NCBI RefSeq assembly: GCF_006494655.1
Contig: NZ_VHIM01000002.1
Span: 124,001 to 188,000 of the forward strand
DNA length: 64,000 nucleotides
Reading direction: 5' to 3'
Origin: Arthrobacter agilis
GTDB taxonomy: Bacteria; Actinomycetota; Actinomycetes; Actinomycetales; Micrococcaceae
Position numbers and translations under genes: made by a program. How positions within the stretch are numbered: position 1 is the first letter of the stretch; every line of letters starts with the position of its first letter. Positions 27,984 to 35,908 of the stretch are shown here, piece by piece. The notes beneath the pieces are model-generated. The model did no database searches. It saw only the letters and a list, made by a program, of their open reading frames with translations, and was not told the origin of the DNA.

Positions 27984-28504
27984 TGCTGTCCTTCCGCACT
28001 GCGGGACCGGACGACTGGACGGCCATCTGGTCGATCATGGAGCCCGTGGTGCGGGGCGGCGAGACCTACTGCTGGGACACGGGCATGGACGAGCCATCCG
28101 CGCGTGCGGAGTGGCTGCCCGGTGCCACAGGCGCCGACCCCACCCTCGTGGTCTTCGTGGCCGCCGATCCCTCGACGGGCGCCATCCTCGGCACGGCTCA
28201 GCTGCACGCCAATCGCGGCGGCAACGGCGCGCATGTGGCCAATGCCTCCTTCCTCGTGGCGGACGAGGCAGCGGGCAGGGGTGTGGGCCGTGCACTGGCC
28301 GGCCATGTACTCGGGGAGGCCGTTCGCTCCGGCTACACCGCGATGCAGTTCAACGCCGTGGTCGAGACGAACACCAGGGCCGTTGCACTGTGGTCCTCGC
28401 TGGGGTTCGCGATCGTCGGCACCGTGCCGGGCGCCTTCCGCCACCCCGCACTGGGTGCCACGGGACTTCACATCATGCACCGCTTCCTCGACCCGGTCTC
28501 CTGA
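27983..28504 (+). CDS. GNAT family N-acetyltransferase
   Basis: A 173-aa acetyl-CoA-dependent acetyltransferase of unknown substrate. The acetyl-CoA loop is GRGVGRALAGHVL after the VADEAAG strand, and NTRAVALWSSLGFAIVGTVPGAF is the typical C-terminal motif. It overlaps the aldo/keto reductase by one base (TGATG), so the two are co-translated. Confidence 0.85.
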   Translation: MLSFRTAGPDDWTAIWSIMEPVVRGGETYCWDTGMDEPSARAEWLPGATGADPTLVVFVAADPSTGAILGTAQLHANRGGNGAHVANASFLVADEAAGRGVGRALAGHVLGEAVRSGYTAMQFNAVVETNTRAVALWSSLGFAIVGTVPGAFRHPALGATGLHIMHRFLDPVS

Positions 28505-28548
28505 TCCTCCCGGCGACTGCGGGGGCGCCTCCGGGCAACAATGGAGTC

Positions 28549-29340
28549 ATGACTGACGACGCGACCATCCACGACCCGCTGCTCGGTGTCTGGGCCACGC
28601 TCGGGGAGCCACGCCTCACGCGCGAACTCGGGACGTCGGGCCCGGGATGGGTGGGGCTGGACGCGCAGCACGGGCATTTCGACGACCGCGCGTTGCGCGA
28701 TGCCCTCGCTCACCGCCCCACCGGCTCGGCGCCGATGCTCGTGCGGGTCGCGGGGAAGGACGCCACGCTGATCGGACGCGCGCTCGACGCCGGGGCGGAC
28801 GGCGTCGTCGTGCCGCTGGTGGACACCGTGGCCGATGCCGAGGCGGCGGTCGCGGCCAGCCACTACCCGCCCCTCGGAGCGCGGAGCTGGGGGCCGCTGC
28901 ACGGCAGCCGCCCCGCACACGCGCCCGGCACCGATGCCGGAGCCCATCCCATACCGCTCTGCGCGGTGATGATCGAGACCGCTGCCGGGCTGGAGGCCGT
29001 GGAGGCGATCGCCGCTGTGCCGGGAGTCGACATGATCTTCGTCGGGCCCTTCGACCTCTCGCTGGCGCTGGGTGTGCAGGTGGAGGAGTTGCTGGCGTCC
29101 GAGGACGATGACGCCCCACTGCGAAGGATCACCAGGGCCTGCAGCGCGGCAGGAATCCGGTCCGGTGCCTACGCAGGCACGCCCGAGCGCGCAGCAGTCC
29201 TCGCCCGCGCCGGATTCCACTGGATCGCCTCCACCACCGACACCGCACTGCTGCCGCTCGGCATCGGGGCCCTGCGGGGCCTGCTCCGGCAGGGTCAGCG
29301 GGACCAGGTCGAGCCGAGCGAGGGGAACACCGCCTCGTAG
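28549..29340 (+). CDS. HpcH/HpaI family aldolase
   Basis: A 263-aa class II pyruvate-type aldolase/lyase. Family motifs are VGLDAQHGHFDD (catalytic His), MLVRVAGKD, ADGVVVPLVDTVADAEAAV, and the metal-binding CAVMIETAAGLEAV with IFVGPFDLSLALG. The substrate is not predictable; relatives split 4-hydroxy-2-oxo acids from aromatic or sugar-acid catabolism. ATG 28549 is preferred; an AACAAT -10 like sequence is 6 bases before it. Its 3' end overlaps the convergent GH4 gene by 46 bases. Confidence 0.83.
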   Translation: MTDDATIHDPLLGVWATLGEPRLTRELGTSGPGWVGLDAQHGHFDDRALRDALAHRPTGSAPMLVRVAGKDATLIGRALDAGADGVVVPLVDTVADAEAAVAASHYPPLGARSWGPLHGSRPAHAPGTDAGAHPIPLCAVMIETAAGLEAVEAIAAVPGVDMIFVGPFDLSLALGVQVEELLASEDDDAPLRRITRACSAAGIRSGAYAGTPERAAVLARAGFHWIASTTDTALLPLGIGALRGLLRQGQRDQVEPSEGNTAS

Positions 29341-30692
29341 CCCTTCAGGACGGCCGAGGCCGCGTGGAACGAGTCGATCAGGGGATGCCCGGCGAAGGCC
29401 CGGAGGGCTGCATCGCGGTCCCGGTGGACGGCCGCGCGGATGGTGTCCTGCTCCACGGCCTTCACAGCAGCCATGAGGCCCAGCTGGTGTTCGGCCAGCG
29501 GCCGGGCAGGCAGGGGAACCGCGCCCTGCTGATCGACGCCGGCCGGGACCTCGACCACAGCGTCCTCCGGCAGGCCGGGGAGGGTTGTGCCATTACGGAC
29601 GTTCAGGATGAGCTCGGCCCGCACCCCGGTGAGGAGCGCCCGCATCACGCGGAGCGCCACCTGCTCGTACCCACCCCCCGCGAGGTCCGCTTCATCGCGC
29701 TCCTCGTCGGCGGCACGGGCCTCCGCCAGGTATCCCGATTCCCGTTCGCGCCGCGCATCCTCCCACACGGCCAGCGGATCCGCCGCTGCGGTGAGCCGCG
29801 GGTACAGGTCTCCCTGCTGGTCGCGGAGGATCTCGCCGCGCGTCCGGTCCGCCGTCCGGATGGAGCGCAGCGCCTCGCGGTGGAAGTAGTAGTAGAAGAG
29901 GTATTCGTTCGGCAGGGCGCCGAGCGTGCGCAGGAGATCCGGACCGAAGAGCCGCCCTTCCTCGAAGGCGCCGAGTCGCTGCGGGTCGGAGAGCAGGGCG
30001 GGGAGGTGGTCGGGGCCGCCACCCGGCTCCTGGAGTCCACGGAGCCAGCCCAGGTGGTTCAGGCCCACGTAGTCCACGCCCTCGAGGGATGCCCCGAGGT
30101 GGAGCCCTGCGGCGCGTGCCGCCCGGGTCACGAGCCCCGAGGCGGAGTCGCAGATGCCGATCACGCGCTGCCCCAGGACGGCCGAGACGGCCTCGGTGAC
30201 CATGCCCGCCGGGTTGGTGAAGTTGATGAGCCACGCCTCCGGGGCCAGGGCCCGCATCCCCTCGGCCACGCGCATCATGTCCGGGATGGATCGGAGCGCG
30301 TAGGAGATACCGCCGGCGCCGACGGTCTCCTGGCCCAGGAGCCCGGCTGCGAGCGCCACCCGTTCGTCGAGCACACGCCCGTCGGCACCACCGCTGCGGA
30401 CCGCCGCGAAGACGATGTGGGCGCCGGGAAGCGCATCCTCCAGCCGGGACTCCACCCGCAGGGACGGCTTCGCTGTTCCCGGCATGGCCGCCAGGACACG
30501 CGCCATCGCATGCGCCCGCGCAGGCAGCGCGTCGAGCAGGACGACGTCGGACACCAGCCCCGCGAAGGGACCCGCGGCGAGGGCGCGATAGACCAGGGGT
30601 ACGCGGAACCCGCCGCCGCCCACGATCACCAGGGTGGCGCCGTTTCCCGTCGATGGCACAGCAGGCTCGCTTCCGTCGTCGGTGCCGATCAT
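29295..30692 (-). CDS. Glycoside hydrolase family 4, probable 6-phospho-beta-glucosidase
   Basis: GH4 enzymes use NAD+ and a metal to cleave phosphorylated or free glycosides by oxidation and elimination. The 465-aa protein has the NAD fold LVIVGGGGFRVPLVYRAL, NFTNPAGMVTEAVSAVLG, the metal Cys in GICDSASG and the metal His in YVGLNHLGW, as in the 6-phospho-beta-glucosidase branch. The start at 30692 fits a divergent promoter shared with the PfkB kinase; an in-frame extension through that promoter to 30968 is not credible. Exact substrate is uncertain. Confidence 0.87.
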   Translation of the reverse strand: MIGTDDGSEPAVPSTGNGATLVIVGGGGFRVPLVYRALAAGPFAGLVSDVVLLDALPARAHAMARVLAAMPGTAKPSLRVESRLEDALPGAHIVFAAVRSGGADGRVLDERVALAAGLLGQETVGAGGISYALRSIPDMMRVAEGMRALAPEAWLINFTNPAGMVTEAVSAVLGQRVIGICDSASGLVTRAARAAGLHLGASLEGVDYVGLNHLGWLRGLQEPGGGPDHLPALLSDPQRLGAFEEGRLFGPDLLRTLGALPNEYLFYYYFHREALRSIRTADRTRGEILRDQQGDLYPRLTAAADPLAVWEDARRERESGYLAEARAADEERDEADLAGGGYEQVALRVMRALLTGVRAELILNVRNGTTLPGLPEDAVVEVPAGVDQQGAVPLPARPLAEHQLGLMAAVKAVEQDTIRAAVHRDRDAALRAFAGHPLIDSFHAASAVLKGYEAVFPSLGSTWSR

Positions 30693-30712
30693 GATCGGCA
30701 CAGTCCCTCGGG

Positions 30713-30727
30713 CACCCGGTCCGGGTG
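30713..30727. promoter_or_regulatory. Palindrome in the GH4/kinase divergent promoter
   Basis: CACCCGG-T-CCGGGTG is a perfect 15-base dyad midway between the two starts (30692 and 30745). It lies next to both presumed -10 boxes: TATTGT at 30732-30737 on the plus strand and GACTGT at 30700-30705 on the minus strand. It is well placed to be a shared operator. Confidence 0.45.
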
Positions 30728-30744
30728 TTGCTATTGTGCCGTAC

Positions 30745-31884
30745 ATGTCTGCAGAGCACCGCTTCGATCCGCTGTCGGCCGCGCGGGGTCCGGGTGGGCC
30801 GGAATTCGATCTCCTGCTCACCGGGCAGGTGTTCTTCGACATCATCTTCACGGGCCTGGAGCAGTTGCCCACCCCGGGCACGGAGGTGTGGACCGATGGC
30901 ATGGGGTCCGGGCCCGGCGGTATCGCGAACCAGGCCATCGCGGCCAGCAGGCTGGGCCTCCGCACCACCCTCGCGGCCGCCTTCGGCGATGATGGCTACG
31001 GCCAGTTCAACTGGGACGTGCTGCAGGACCAGGAACACGTGGACCTCTCCCGCTCACGCGTGTTCGGCGAGTGGCACTCGCCCGTGACCGTCTCCCTGTC
31101 CGTCCACCAGGACCGCTCGATGGTCACGCACGGCCATCCGTCGCCACTGCGTGCCTCCGAACTGATCGGCACGCCGCCCACCTGCCGCGCCGCCGTCGTC
31201 GGGGTGGAGCAGACGGTCGAACCCTGGGCGCAGGCTGCCGCGGCAGGCGGTACCAAGCTCTTCGGCGACGTGGGATGGGACCCGGCGGGGGAGTGGGCTC
31301 CGGAGACGCTCGCAACGCTCGAGCACTTCTACGCGTTCATGCCCAACGCCGTCGAGGCCATGGCCTACACGCGGACGGAGGATCCCTGGTCGGCCCTGTA
31401 CGCCCTCGCGGACCGCGTGCCGGTTGCCGTCGTCACCGTGGGTCAGCAGGGCGCCATGGCCATCGATTCACTCACGGGCGAGGAGGAATGGATTCCGGCA
31501 CTCCCTGTCTCGGCCTATGATCCGACGGGCGCGGGGGACTGCTTCGGAGCGGCCTTCGTCATGGGTGACCTCGCGGGATTCCCGCTCGCGGACCGGCTCA
31601 GCTTCGCCAATCTCTGCGCATCCCTCTCGGTCCAGCACGTCGGGGGATCGCTCGCCGCACCGGGGTGGGGGGACATCGCCGACTGGTGGCACCGGGTCAA
31701 CGCCGGGCGTGACGGCGTGCGGAAGCAGTGGCTGCGGCGCTACGCCTTCCTCGAGGATCTCGTGTCGGATGTCCCCACGGAAGCGGTACGCCGGGCGACG
31801 GCGACCATCGCGCGACACTCGGACGCCTCGCCGTCGTCGTGGGATTCCGAGGTGAAGCGGAGCGGGCTGGGGGACCTCGGCTGA
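30745..31884 (+). CDS. PfkB family carbohydrate kinase
   Basis: A 379-aa ribokinase-like sugar or nucleoside kinase. The first PfkB signature is GSGPGGIANQAIAASRLGL and the second is YDPTGAGDCFGAAFVMGD with the catalytic Asp. The protein is longer than ribokinase (about 310 aa) because of a C-terminal extension after residue 310. A TATTGT -10 is 7 bases before the ATG, so it is probably leaderless. Divergence from GH4 suggests phosphorylation of a sugar released by, or feeding, that enzyme; the substrate is not known. Confidence 0.88.
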   Translation: MSAEHRFDPLSAARGPGGPEFDLLLTGQVFFDIIFTGLEQLPTPGTEVWTDGMGSGPGGIANQAIAASRLGLRTTLAAAFGDDGYGQFNWDVLQDQEHVDLSRSRVFGEWHSPVTVSLSVHQDRSMVTHGHPSPLRASELIGTPPTCRAAVVGVEQTVEPWAQAAAAGGTKLFGDVGWDPAGEWAPETLATLEHFYAFMPNAVEAMAYTRTEDPWSALYALADRVPVAVVTVGQQGAMAIDSLTGEEEWIPALPVSAYDPTGAGDCFGAAFVMGDLAGFPLADRLSFANLCASLSVQHVGGSLAAPGWGDIADWWHRVNAGRDGVRKQWLRRYAFLEDLVSDVPTEAVRRATATIARHSDASPSSWDSEVKRSGLGDLG

Positions 31885-31906
31885 CGGCTGCGGGACCCCG
31901 ACGTCC

Positions 31907-31937
31907 CGGACCCCGCCATGCAGCATGGCGGAGTCCG
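31907..31937. terminator. Bidirectional hairpin between the PfkB kinase and the MetE-like gene
   Basis: A 14-bp stem with one internal mismatch (CGGACCCCGCCATG and CATGGCGGAGTCCG) around a CAG loop lies between two convergent stop codons. Confidence 0.7.
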
Positions 31938-31942
31938 AGGAG

Positions 31943-33181
31943 TCAGATCAGCGTGGCCGATCGGGCGAACAGCCTGTCCGAGGCGAGCTGCGCGCCGCGT
32001 GCGAGGGCGTCGAGTTTCGCACCGGCGATCTGGGGGTGCAGGCGGCCGCCCAGCCCGCAGTCGGTCGACGCGACGACGTTCTCCCGTCCCACCAACGCAG
32101 CGAAGCGCTCGATACGCTGTGCCACCAGCTCGGGGTGCTCGACGACGTTCGTCGCGTGGGACACCACACCCGGGACCAGGACCTTGCCGTCCGGGAGCCG
32201 CGTGTCCTGCCACAGCGCCCACTCGTGCTCGTGGCGTGCGTTGGCGGCCTCGAACGAGTACGAGCCCGCATTGATGCCCAGCACGAGCTCCACGATGTGC
32301 CGGAACTCGATGTCGGTGGTGTGCGGTCCGTGCCAGGATCCCCAGCACACGTGCACCCTGACCTGCTCCTCCGGCAATCCACGCAACGCGTAGTTCAGGG
32401 CATCGACACGGATCCGGGTGAAGGCCTGGTAGTCCTCGATGCTCGGTTCAGGATTGATCTGGTCCCAGTTCTCCGCGATCGAGGGATCGTCGATCTGCAC
32501 GATCAACCCGGCGTCGACGATCGCCGTGTACTCCTCCCGGAGGACGTCGGCCCACGCGTAGATGAACTCCTCTTCACTGCCGTAGTAGTCGTTCCCGATA
32601 CGGCTGGCCGACCCGGGGGAAAGGGCCGTGATGAAGCCGCTCGGCACGTCCGCGGCACCGAGGCCTGCCTTCAGGTTGGCGATGTCGGAGGCGAGAGCCG
32701 TGTGACCCGTGTAGGACATCGGGCCCGTCGCTGACGGGAACCCGGTCGCGTTCCTGCCCAGCTGGATCCCACCCTCGGGGTCCTGGTAAGCGGTGGCGAA
32801 ACGGGTCCAGTCCCGCCGATCCGCGAACGAGGTGAGCCTCACCCGCCCGGGCTCGCTGCGCACCGGTTCGGCGAGGATGGGATTGTACTCCGTGAGCTCG
32901 AGCCCCGAGGTGCGCTGGAAGCTGTAGGTCCACCACGCTCCGTAGTCCACGGCGTTGGACATGGCCTTCCCGTACTCCCCATCCCCGGGGATCGTGATCC
33001 CGAGGGTTTTCTGCCGTTGTACGAGGTCCACCACCGCATCGGTGAGGAGACCCTCGAACTCCGGTGTGCGCTCCAGCGTGAAGCCGTCCGGAGCGAATGT
33101 CCTCGCCGCATTGGCAGCGATCAGCTCCGGGGTGCGAGGCAGCGACCCGGCGTGGGTGGTGTGGATACGATCACTGGTCAT
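31943..33181 (-). CDS. MetE-like cobalamin-independent methyltransferase (core MetE/YxjG type)
   Basis: A 412-aa protein equivalent to the C-terminal catalytic barrel of MetE without the N-terminal half. The zinc ligands align as His277 and Cys279 (VHVCWGSW), Glu311 (SYSFEAANARHEHEW) and Cys375 (ASTDCGLGGR). Such proteins include Bacillus YxjG/YxjH, which are S-box regulated, and short methionine synthases that take methyl groups from unusual donors. An S-box riboswitch in front (33197-33287) ties this copy to methionine or SAM supply. AAGGAA lies before the ATG, next to the 3' strand of the riboswitch P1 helix. The methyl donor cannot be read from sequence. Confidence 0.88.
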   Translation of the reverse strand: MTSDRIHTTHAGSLPRTPELIAANAARTFAPDGFTLERTPEFEGLLTDAVVDLVQRQKTLGITIPGDGEYGKAMSNAVDYGAWWTYSFQRTSGLELTEYNPILAEPVRSEPGRVRLTSFADRRDWTRFATAYQDPEGGIQLGRNATGFPSATGPMSYTGHTALASDIANLKAGLGAADVPSGFITALSPGSASRIGNDYYGSEEEFIYAWADVLREEYTAIVDAGLIVQIDDPSIAENWDQINPEPSIEDYQAFTRIRVDALNYALRGLPEEQVRVHVCWGSWHGPHTTDIEFRHIVELVLGINAGSYSFEAANARHEHEWALWQDTRLPDGKVLVPGVVSHATNVVEHPELVAQRIERFAALVGRENVVASTDCGLGGRLHPQIAGAKLDALARGAQLASDRLFARSATLI

Positions 33182-33196
33182 GATGCTGGTTCCTTT

Positions 33197-33287
33197 CCAT
33201 CGTTCCTGCCATTAGCACCCTTCCGGACAAGGAATCCGGGGGAAGCTGCAGCGTCACGGAGGCAGGTCTCTCAGCTGCTCTGGATGG
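33197..33287 (-). ncRNA. SAM-I (S-box) type riboswitch
   Basis: Read on the minus strand, the MetE-like leader follows the S-box order. P1 5' strand CCATC (33287-33283) is followed by CAGAG, then AGCTGAGAGAC (compare GGTGGAGGGAC) and CCGTGACGC (compare GATGAAGCC). A P3-like hairpin CCGGA-TTCCTTG-TCCGG comes next, then the diagnostic AAGGGTGCTAAT (consensus AAGGTGCTAAT) and the P1 3' strand GATGG (33201-33197). P1 is short (5 bp). The RBS-like AAAGGAA immediately follows, so binding of SAM could hide the ribosome site (translational control); this mechanism is inferred. Confidence 0.75.
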
Positions 33288-33379
33288 TGTGGCTCAGGGG
33301 TCCGAAACCACCGGCGACGTCAGGCACGCCCTCTCCACGACCACGAGGTCGAGCACCGACAGGAAAGGCTGCCACCATC

Positions 33380-33424
33380 ATGACCGATAGCACCTCGGAG
33401 CCTGAAACTCCCGCGTCATGGTGA
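33380..33424 (+). other. 14-codon open frame, possible remnant of a methionine gene
   Basis: ATG 33380 preceded by AGGAAAGG (33361-33368) encodes MTDSTSEPETPASW and stops at TGA 33422. The start looks functional but the frame is tiny. The peptide resembles, from memory, the first residues of actinobacterial O-acetylhomoserine sulfhydrylases, so it may be the stub of a deleted gene or a leader peptide. Support is weak. Confidence 0.2.
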
Positions 33425-33461
33425 CGACCCGAACGCTGCAGGGAGCGGATCGCCCTGCTGC

Positions 33462-34031
33462 TCACCCACGCAGCGCCGCTGCCTCACCGAGCCACCGCGC
33501 GTAGAGGGACCACGGGTCGACGACGCCGGCGGACAGCCCGCGCACGTGCGCCTCGAGCTCGTCCGCCGCCGTGAACCACTCGGACCGGCCCCGCCGCAGA
33601 TCCGCGAACTGCTCGTGCCGGCGGTGTTCGATGAGACGGTCACCGCGTTCGAACGCCAGGAGTTCGTCATGCCGGATCCTGCCGAGGCGCTGGCGAGGGT
33701 TCGCCGTCGTACCGATCTTGATGCGGTCGCGGAAGCGGAGGTAGTAGACGACGTCGACCCGCGGCGGCGGAAGACCGTCATCGAGGACGTCGCCCACGCG
33801 CCACTCGCACGCCGCGCAGATCCAGCCGGACGGATACCGCACCCCGAGCCGGGAGCCGCAGGCGCGGCATGCCTCCGGTAGCAGGTCCTGGCTGCCCCAC
33901 TCGGTACTCGACCATTCGGCAACCAGGGCCACGTGTGCCGGGCACAGGGGGAAGGGTGCGTCGCCCACGGCAGCACCGCAGGGGTGGGCATCGTCGACGG
34001 GTAGCACGCAGCAGGAGGGTGATTCGAACAC
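33462..34031 (-). CDS. Zinc-ribbon protein with a T5orf172 (GIY-YIG related) domain
   Basis: A 189-aa protein starting at GTG 34031 (GGAAGG 8 bases upstream). The N-terminal third holds two cysteine-rich clusters: CC...C...CPAH, then CRACG...CAACEW, the second a clear C-x2-C/C-x2-C zinc ribbon. Residues about 105-165 match the T5orf172 domain (VVYYLRFRDRIKIGTTANPRQRL ... EHRRHEQFADLRRGRSEWF, quoted in parts), a branch of the GIY-YIG nuclease superfamily common in phages and bacteria. Whether it cuts DNA is unknown: it retains the YYLR...KIG core and the Arg/His/Glu-rich helix. No phage genes are nearby. Confidence 0.75.
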   Translation of the reverse strand: MFESPSCCVLPVDDAHPCGAAVGDAPFPLCPAHVALVAEWSSTEWGSQDLLPEACRACGSRLGVRYPSGWICAACEWRVGDVLDDGLPPPRVDVVYYLRFRDRIKIGTTANPRQRLGRIRHDELLAFERGDRLIEHRRHEQFADLRRGRSEWFTAADELEAHVRGLSAGVVDPWSLYARWLGEAAALRG

Positions 34032-34188
34032 ACCTTCGATCCTTCCGGCTCGCCTCCCGCCACGCAACCCCGGAGCCGGGGGGTGGGAAGGGATGAGGCA
34101 GACGCGGCGAACGGCAAGCCGCGCGCTCGGCACACCAGTGCCGGAGATCATCGGCGGAGCAGGTCCGCAAGCTGGCAGAATAGGGCGC

Positions 34189-35346
34189 GTGACTTTCCCC
34201 GAGCGTGCCGCAGAGATCGATCTCGACGCACTGCGGCACAACGTACGGCAGGTGCGCGACGTCGCGCATCCCGCCCGCATCATGGCCGTCGTCAAGGCGG
34301 ACGCCTACGGCCACGGTGCCCTTCCCGTCGCGCGGGCGGCCCTCGAAGCCGGCGCCGCCTGGCTCGGCGTCGCCCACGTCAGCGAGGGCGTGGCGTTGAG
34401 GAAGGCCGGCATCGAAGCGCCGATTCTCGCGTGGCTCCACACCGCCGGCACGGATTTCACGGCGGGCGTGGAACACGGCCTGGATCTCGGCATCTCGGGC
34501 TGGGAGCTCGACCACGTGGTGGCCTCCGCACGTGAGCTGGAACGCCCGGCCATCGTGCACCTCAAGATCGATACAGGCCTGGGGCGGAACGGCTGCCCAC
34601 CGGACAAGTGGGAGGCCCTGCTGAGCCGCGCCGTCGAGTACCAGGAAGAGGGCCTCATCCGTGTCGTCGGGATCTTCTCGCACCTCGCGGTGGCCGACGA
34701 GCCGGCGCGGCCCGAAACGGACGCACAGGTGCAGGCGTTCCGCGAGGCGGTGGCAGCGGCCGAGAACGCGGGGATCGACGTCGAGGTGCGGCACCTCGCC
34801 AATACCCCCGCCACCTTCTCCCGGCCGGACTGCCACTTCGACCTGGTGCGGGTGGGGCTCGGCATCTACGGGCTGTCGCCGTTCTCCGACCAGGGCTCGG
34901 CCGATCTCGGGCTGAAGCCCGTCATGACTCTCAGCACGATCGTCTCCTCCTGCAAGGAGGTGCCCGCCGGGCACGGCGTCTCCTACGGCTACACCCACCG
35001 CACAGCCAAGCCGACGACGCTCGGGCTGATCCCGGTGGGCTACGGAGACGGCGTGCCCCGCATCGCCACCGGCGCGCCCGTCCTCGTCAACGGCCGGATG
35101 TACCCCGTGATCGGGCGGATCGCGATGGATCAGCTCGTTATCGACTTCGGCACCACGGGCCTCGCTGATTCTCCGGACAGCCCGCTCGGCGCACGTGCCG
35201 TGCTGTTCGGGGGAGTGGGCGCGCCCGCCGTCGAGGACTGGGCGGCGGCGGCGCAGACCATCAACTACGAGGTCGTCACGCGCATCAGCGACCGCGTGGA
35301 ACGCGTCTACCTGAACGTGGTGCAGGAGAACCATGGCGGAGCCTGA
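34189..35346 (+). CDS. alr: Alanine racemase
   Basis: Makes D-alanine for peptidoglycan using PLP. The 385-aa enzyme starts at GTG 34189; a CAGAAT -10 is exactly 7 bases upstream, so it is probably leaderless, and the open frame upstream to 34093 is not conserved in character. Catalytic Lys36 lies in MAVVKADAYGHG and Tyr266 in GVSYGYTHRT. It overlaps tsaE by 14 bases. Confidence 0.96.
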   Translation: MTFPERAAEIDLDALRHNVRQVRDVAHPARIMAVVKADAYGHGALPVARAALEAGAAWLGVAHVSEGVALRKAGIEAPILAWLHTAGTDFTAGVEHGLDLGISGWELDHVVASARELERPAIVHLKIDTGLGRNGCPPDKWEALLSRAVEYQEEGLIRVVGIFSHLAVADEPARPETDAQVQAFREAVAAAENAGIDVEVRHLANTPATFSRPDCHFDLVRVGLGIYGLSPFSDQGSADLGLKPVMTLSTIVSSCKEVPAGHGVSYGYTHRTAKPTTLGLIPVGYGDGVPRIATGAPVLVNGRMYPVIGRIAMDQLVIDFGTTGLADSPDSPLGARAVLFGGVGAPAVEDWAAAAQTINYEVVTRISDRVERVYLNVVQENHGGA

Positions 35347-35899
35347 CTGGCAGCTGGCGTTCGACGTCGGCTCGGCGGGCGAGCTGCAGGGCCTGGCCGA
35401 GCGGCTTGCCGAGCACCTGGCGCCCGGAGATCTGCTGGTCCTGTCCGGGGAGCTGGGTGCCGGGAAGACCACCTTCACCCAGGGCCTGGGGCGCGGGCTC
35501 GCGGTCGAGGACCGCATCATCTCGCCCACCTTCGTGCTCGTGCGTGAGCACGGCTCGACGACGGCCGGACCCGGCCTGATCCACGTCGACGCCTACCGCC
35601 TCGAGAGCGCTGCCGCCATCGACGACCTCGACCTCGAGGCCACTCTCGCCCGCAACGTCACGGTGATCGAGTGGGGAGCGGGCCGCGTGGAGCATCTCAG
35701 CGACAGCCGGCTGCACATCGACATCATCCGCCCGCGTGGAGGCGGGGAACCGGGCGGTGATCCCGGTGCTCCCGGTGGCCCGCCGGCCGCCCCGGCCACC
35801 AGGTTCGACGACGACGCCGAGGACGAGGTGCGCAGCATCACCCTTGCGGGCTTCGGTCCACGGTGGCGGGCAGGGCCGCCCGCGCTGACGCTCGACTAG
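35333..35899 (+). CDS. tsaE: tRNA threonylcarbamoyladenosine biosynthesis ATPase
   Basis: ATPase partner of TsaB-TsaD in making t6A37 of ANN-decoding tRNAs. The 188-aa protein has the Walker A motif SGELGAGKTTFTQGLGRGL, then SPTFVLVREH, HVDAYRLES and VTVIEWGAGRVE. It is longer than usual (about 155 aa) because of a Gly/Pro/Ala-rich, acidic insertion at about 137-165 before the last strand. Confidence 0.95.
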   Translation: MAEPDWQLAFDVGSAGELQGLAERLAEHLAPGDLLVLSGELGAGKTTFTQGLGRGLAVEDRIISPTFVLVREHGSTTAGPGLIHVDAYRLESAAAIDDLDLEATLARNVTVIEWGAGRVEHLSDSRLHIDIIRPRGGGEPGGDPGAPGGPPAAPATRFDDDAEDEVRSITLAGFGPRWRAGPPALTLD

Positions 35900-35908
35900 G
35901 CTGGTCGG

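Noticed and set aside
29295-29340. Frameshift or misassembly where the HpcH/HpaI and GH4 genes overlap by 46 bases
   Set aside because: Both C-termini look complete and convergent overlaps of this size occur naturally.
33230-33300. TPP riboswitch, suggested by CTGAGA on the minus strand
   Set aside because: The downstream TPP elements (ACCTGAT, GCGnAGGGA) are absent, while the S-box elements are present in order.
33275-33380. Second SAM riboswitch on the plus strand before the 14-codon frame
   Set aside because: GAAACCACCGGCGAC resembles part of the S-box, but the GGTGCTAAT element and a P1 pairing are missing on this strand.
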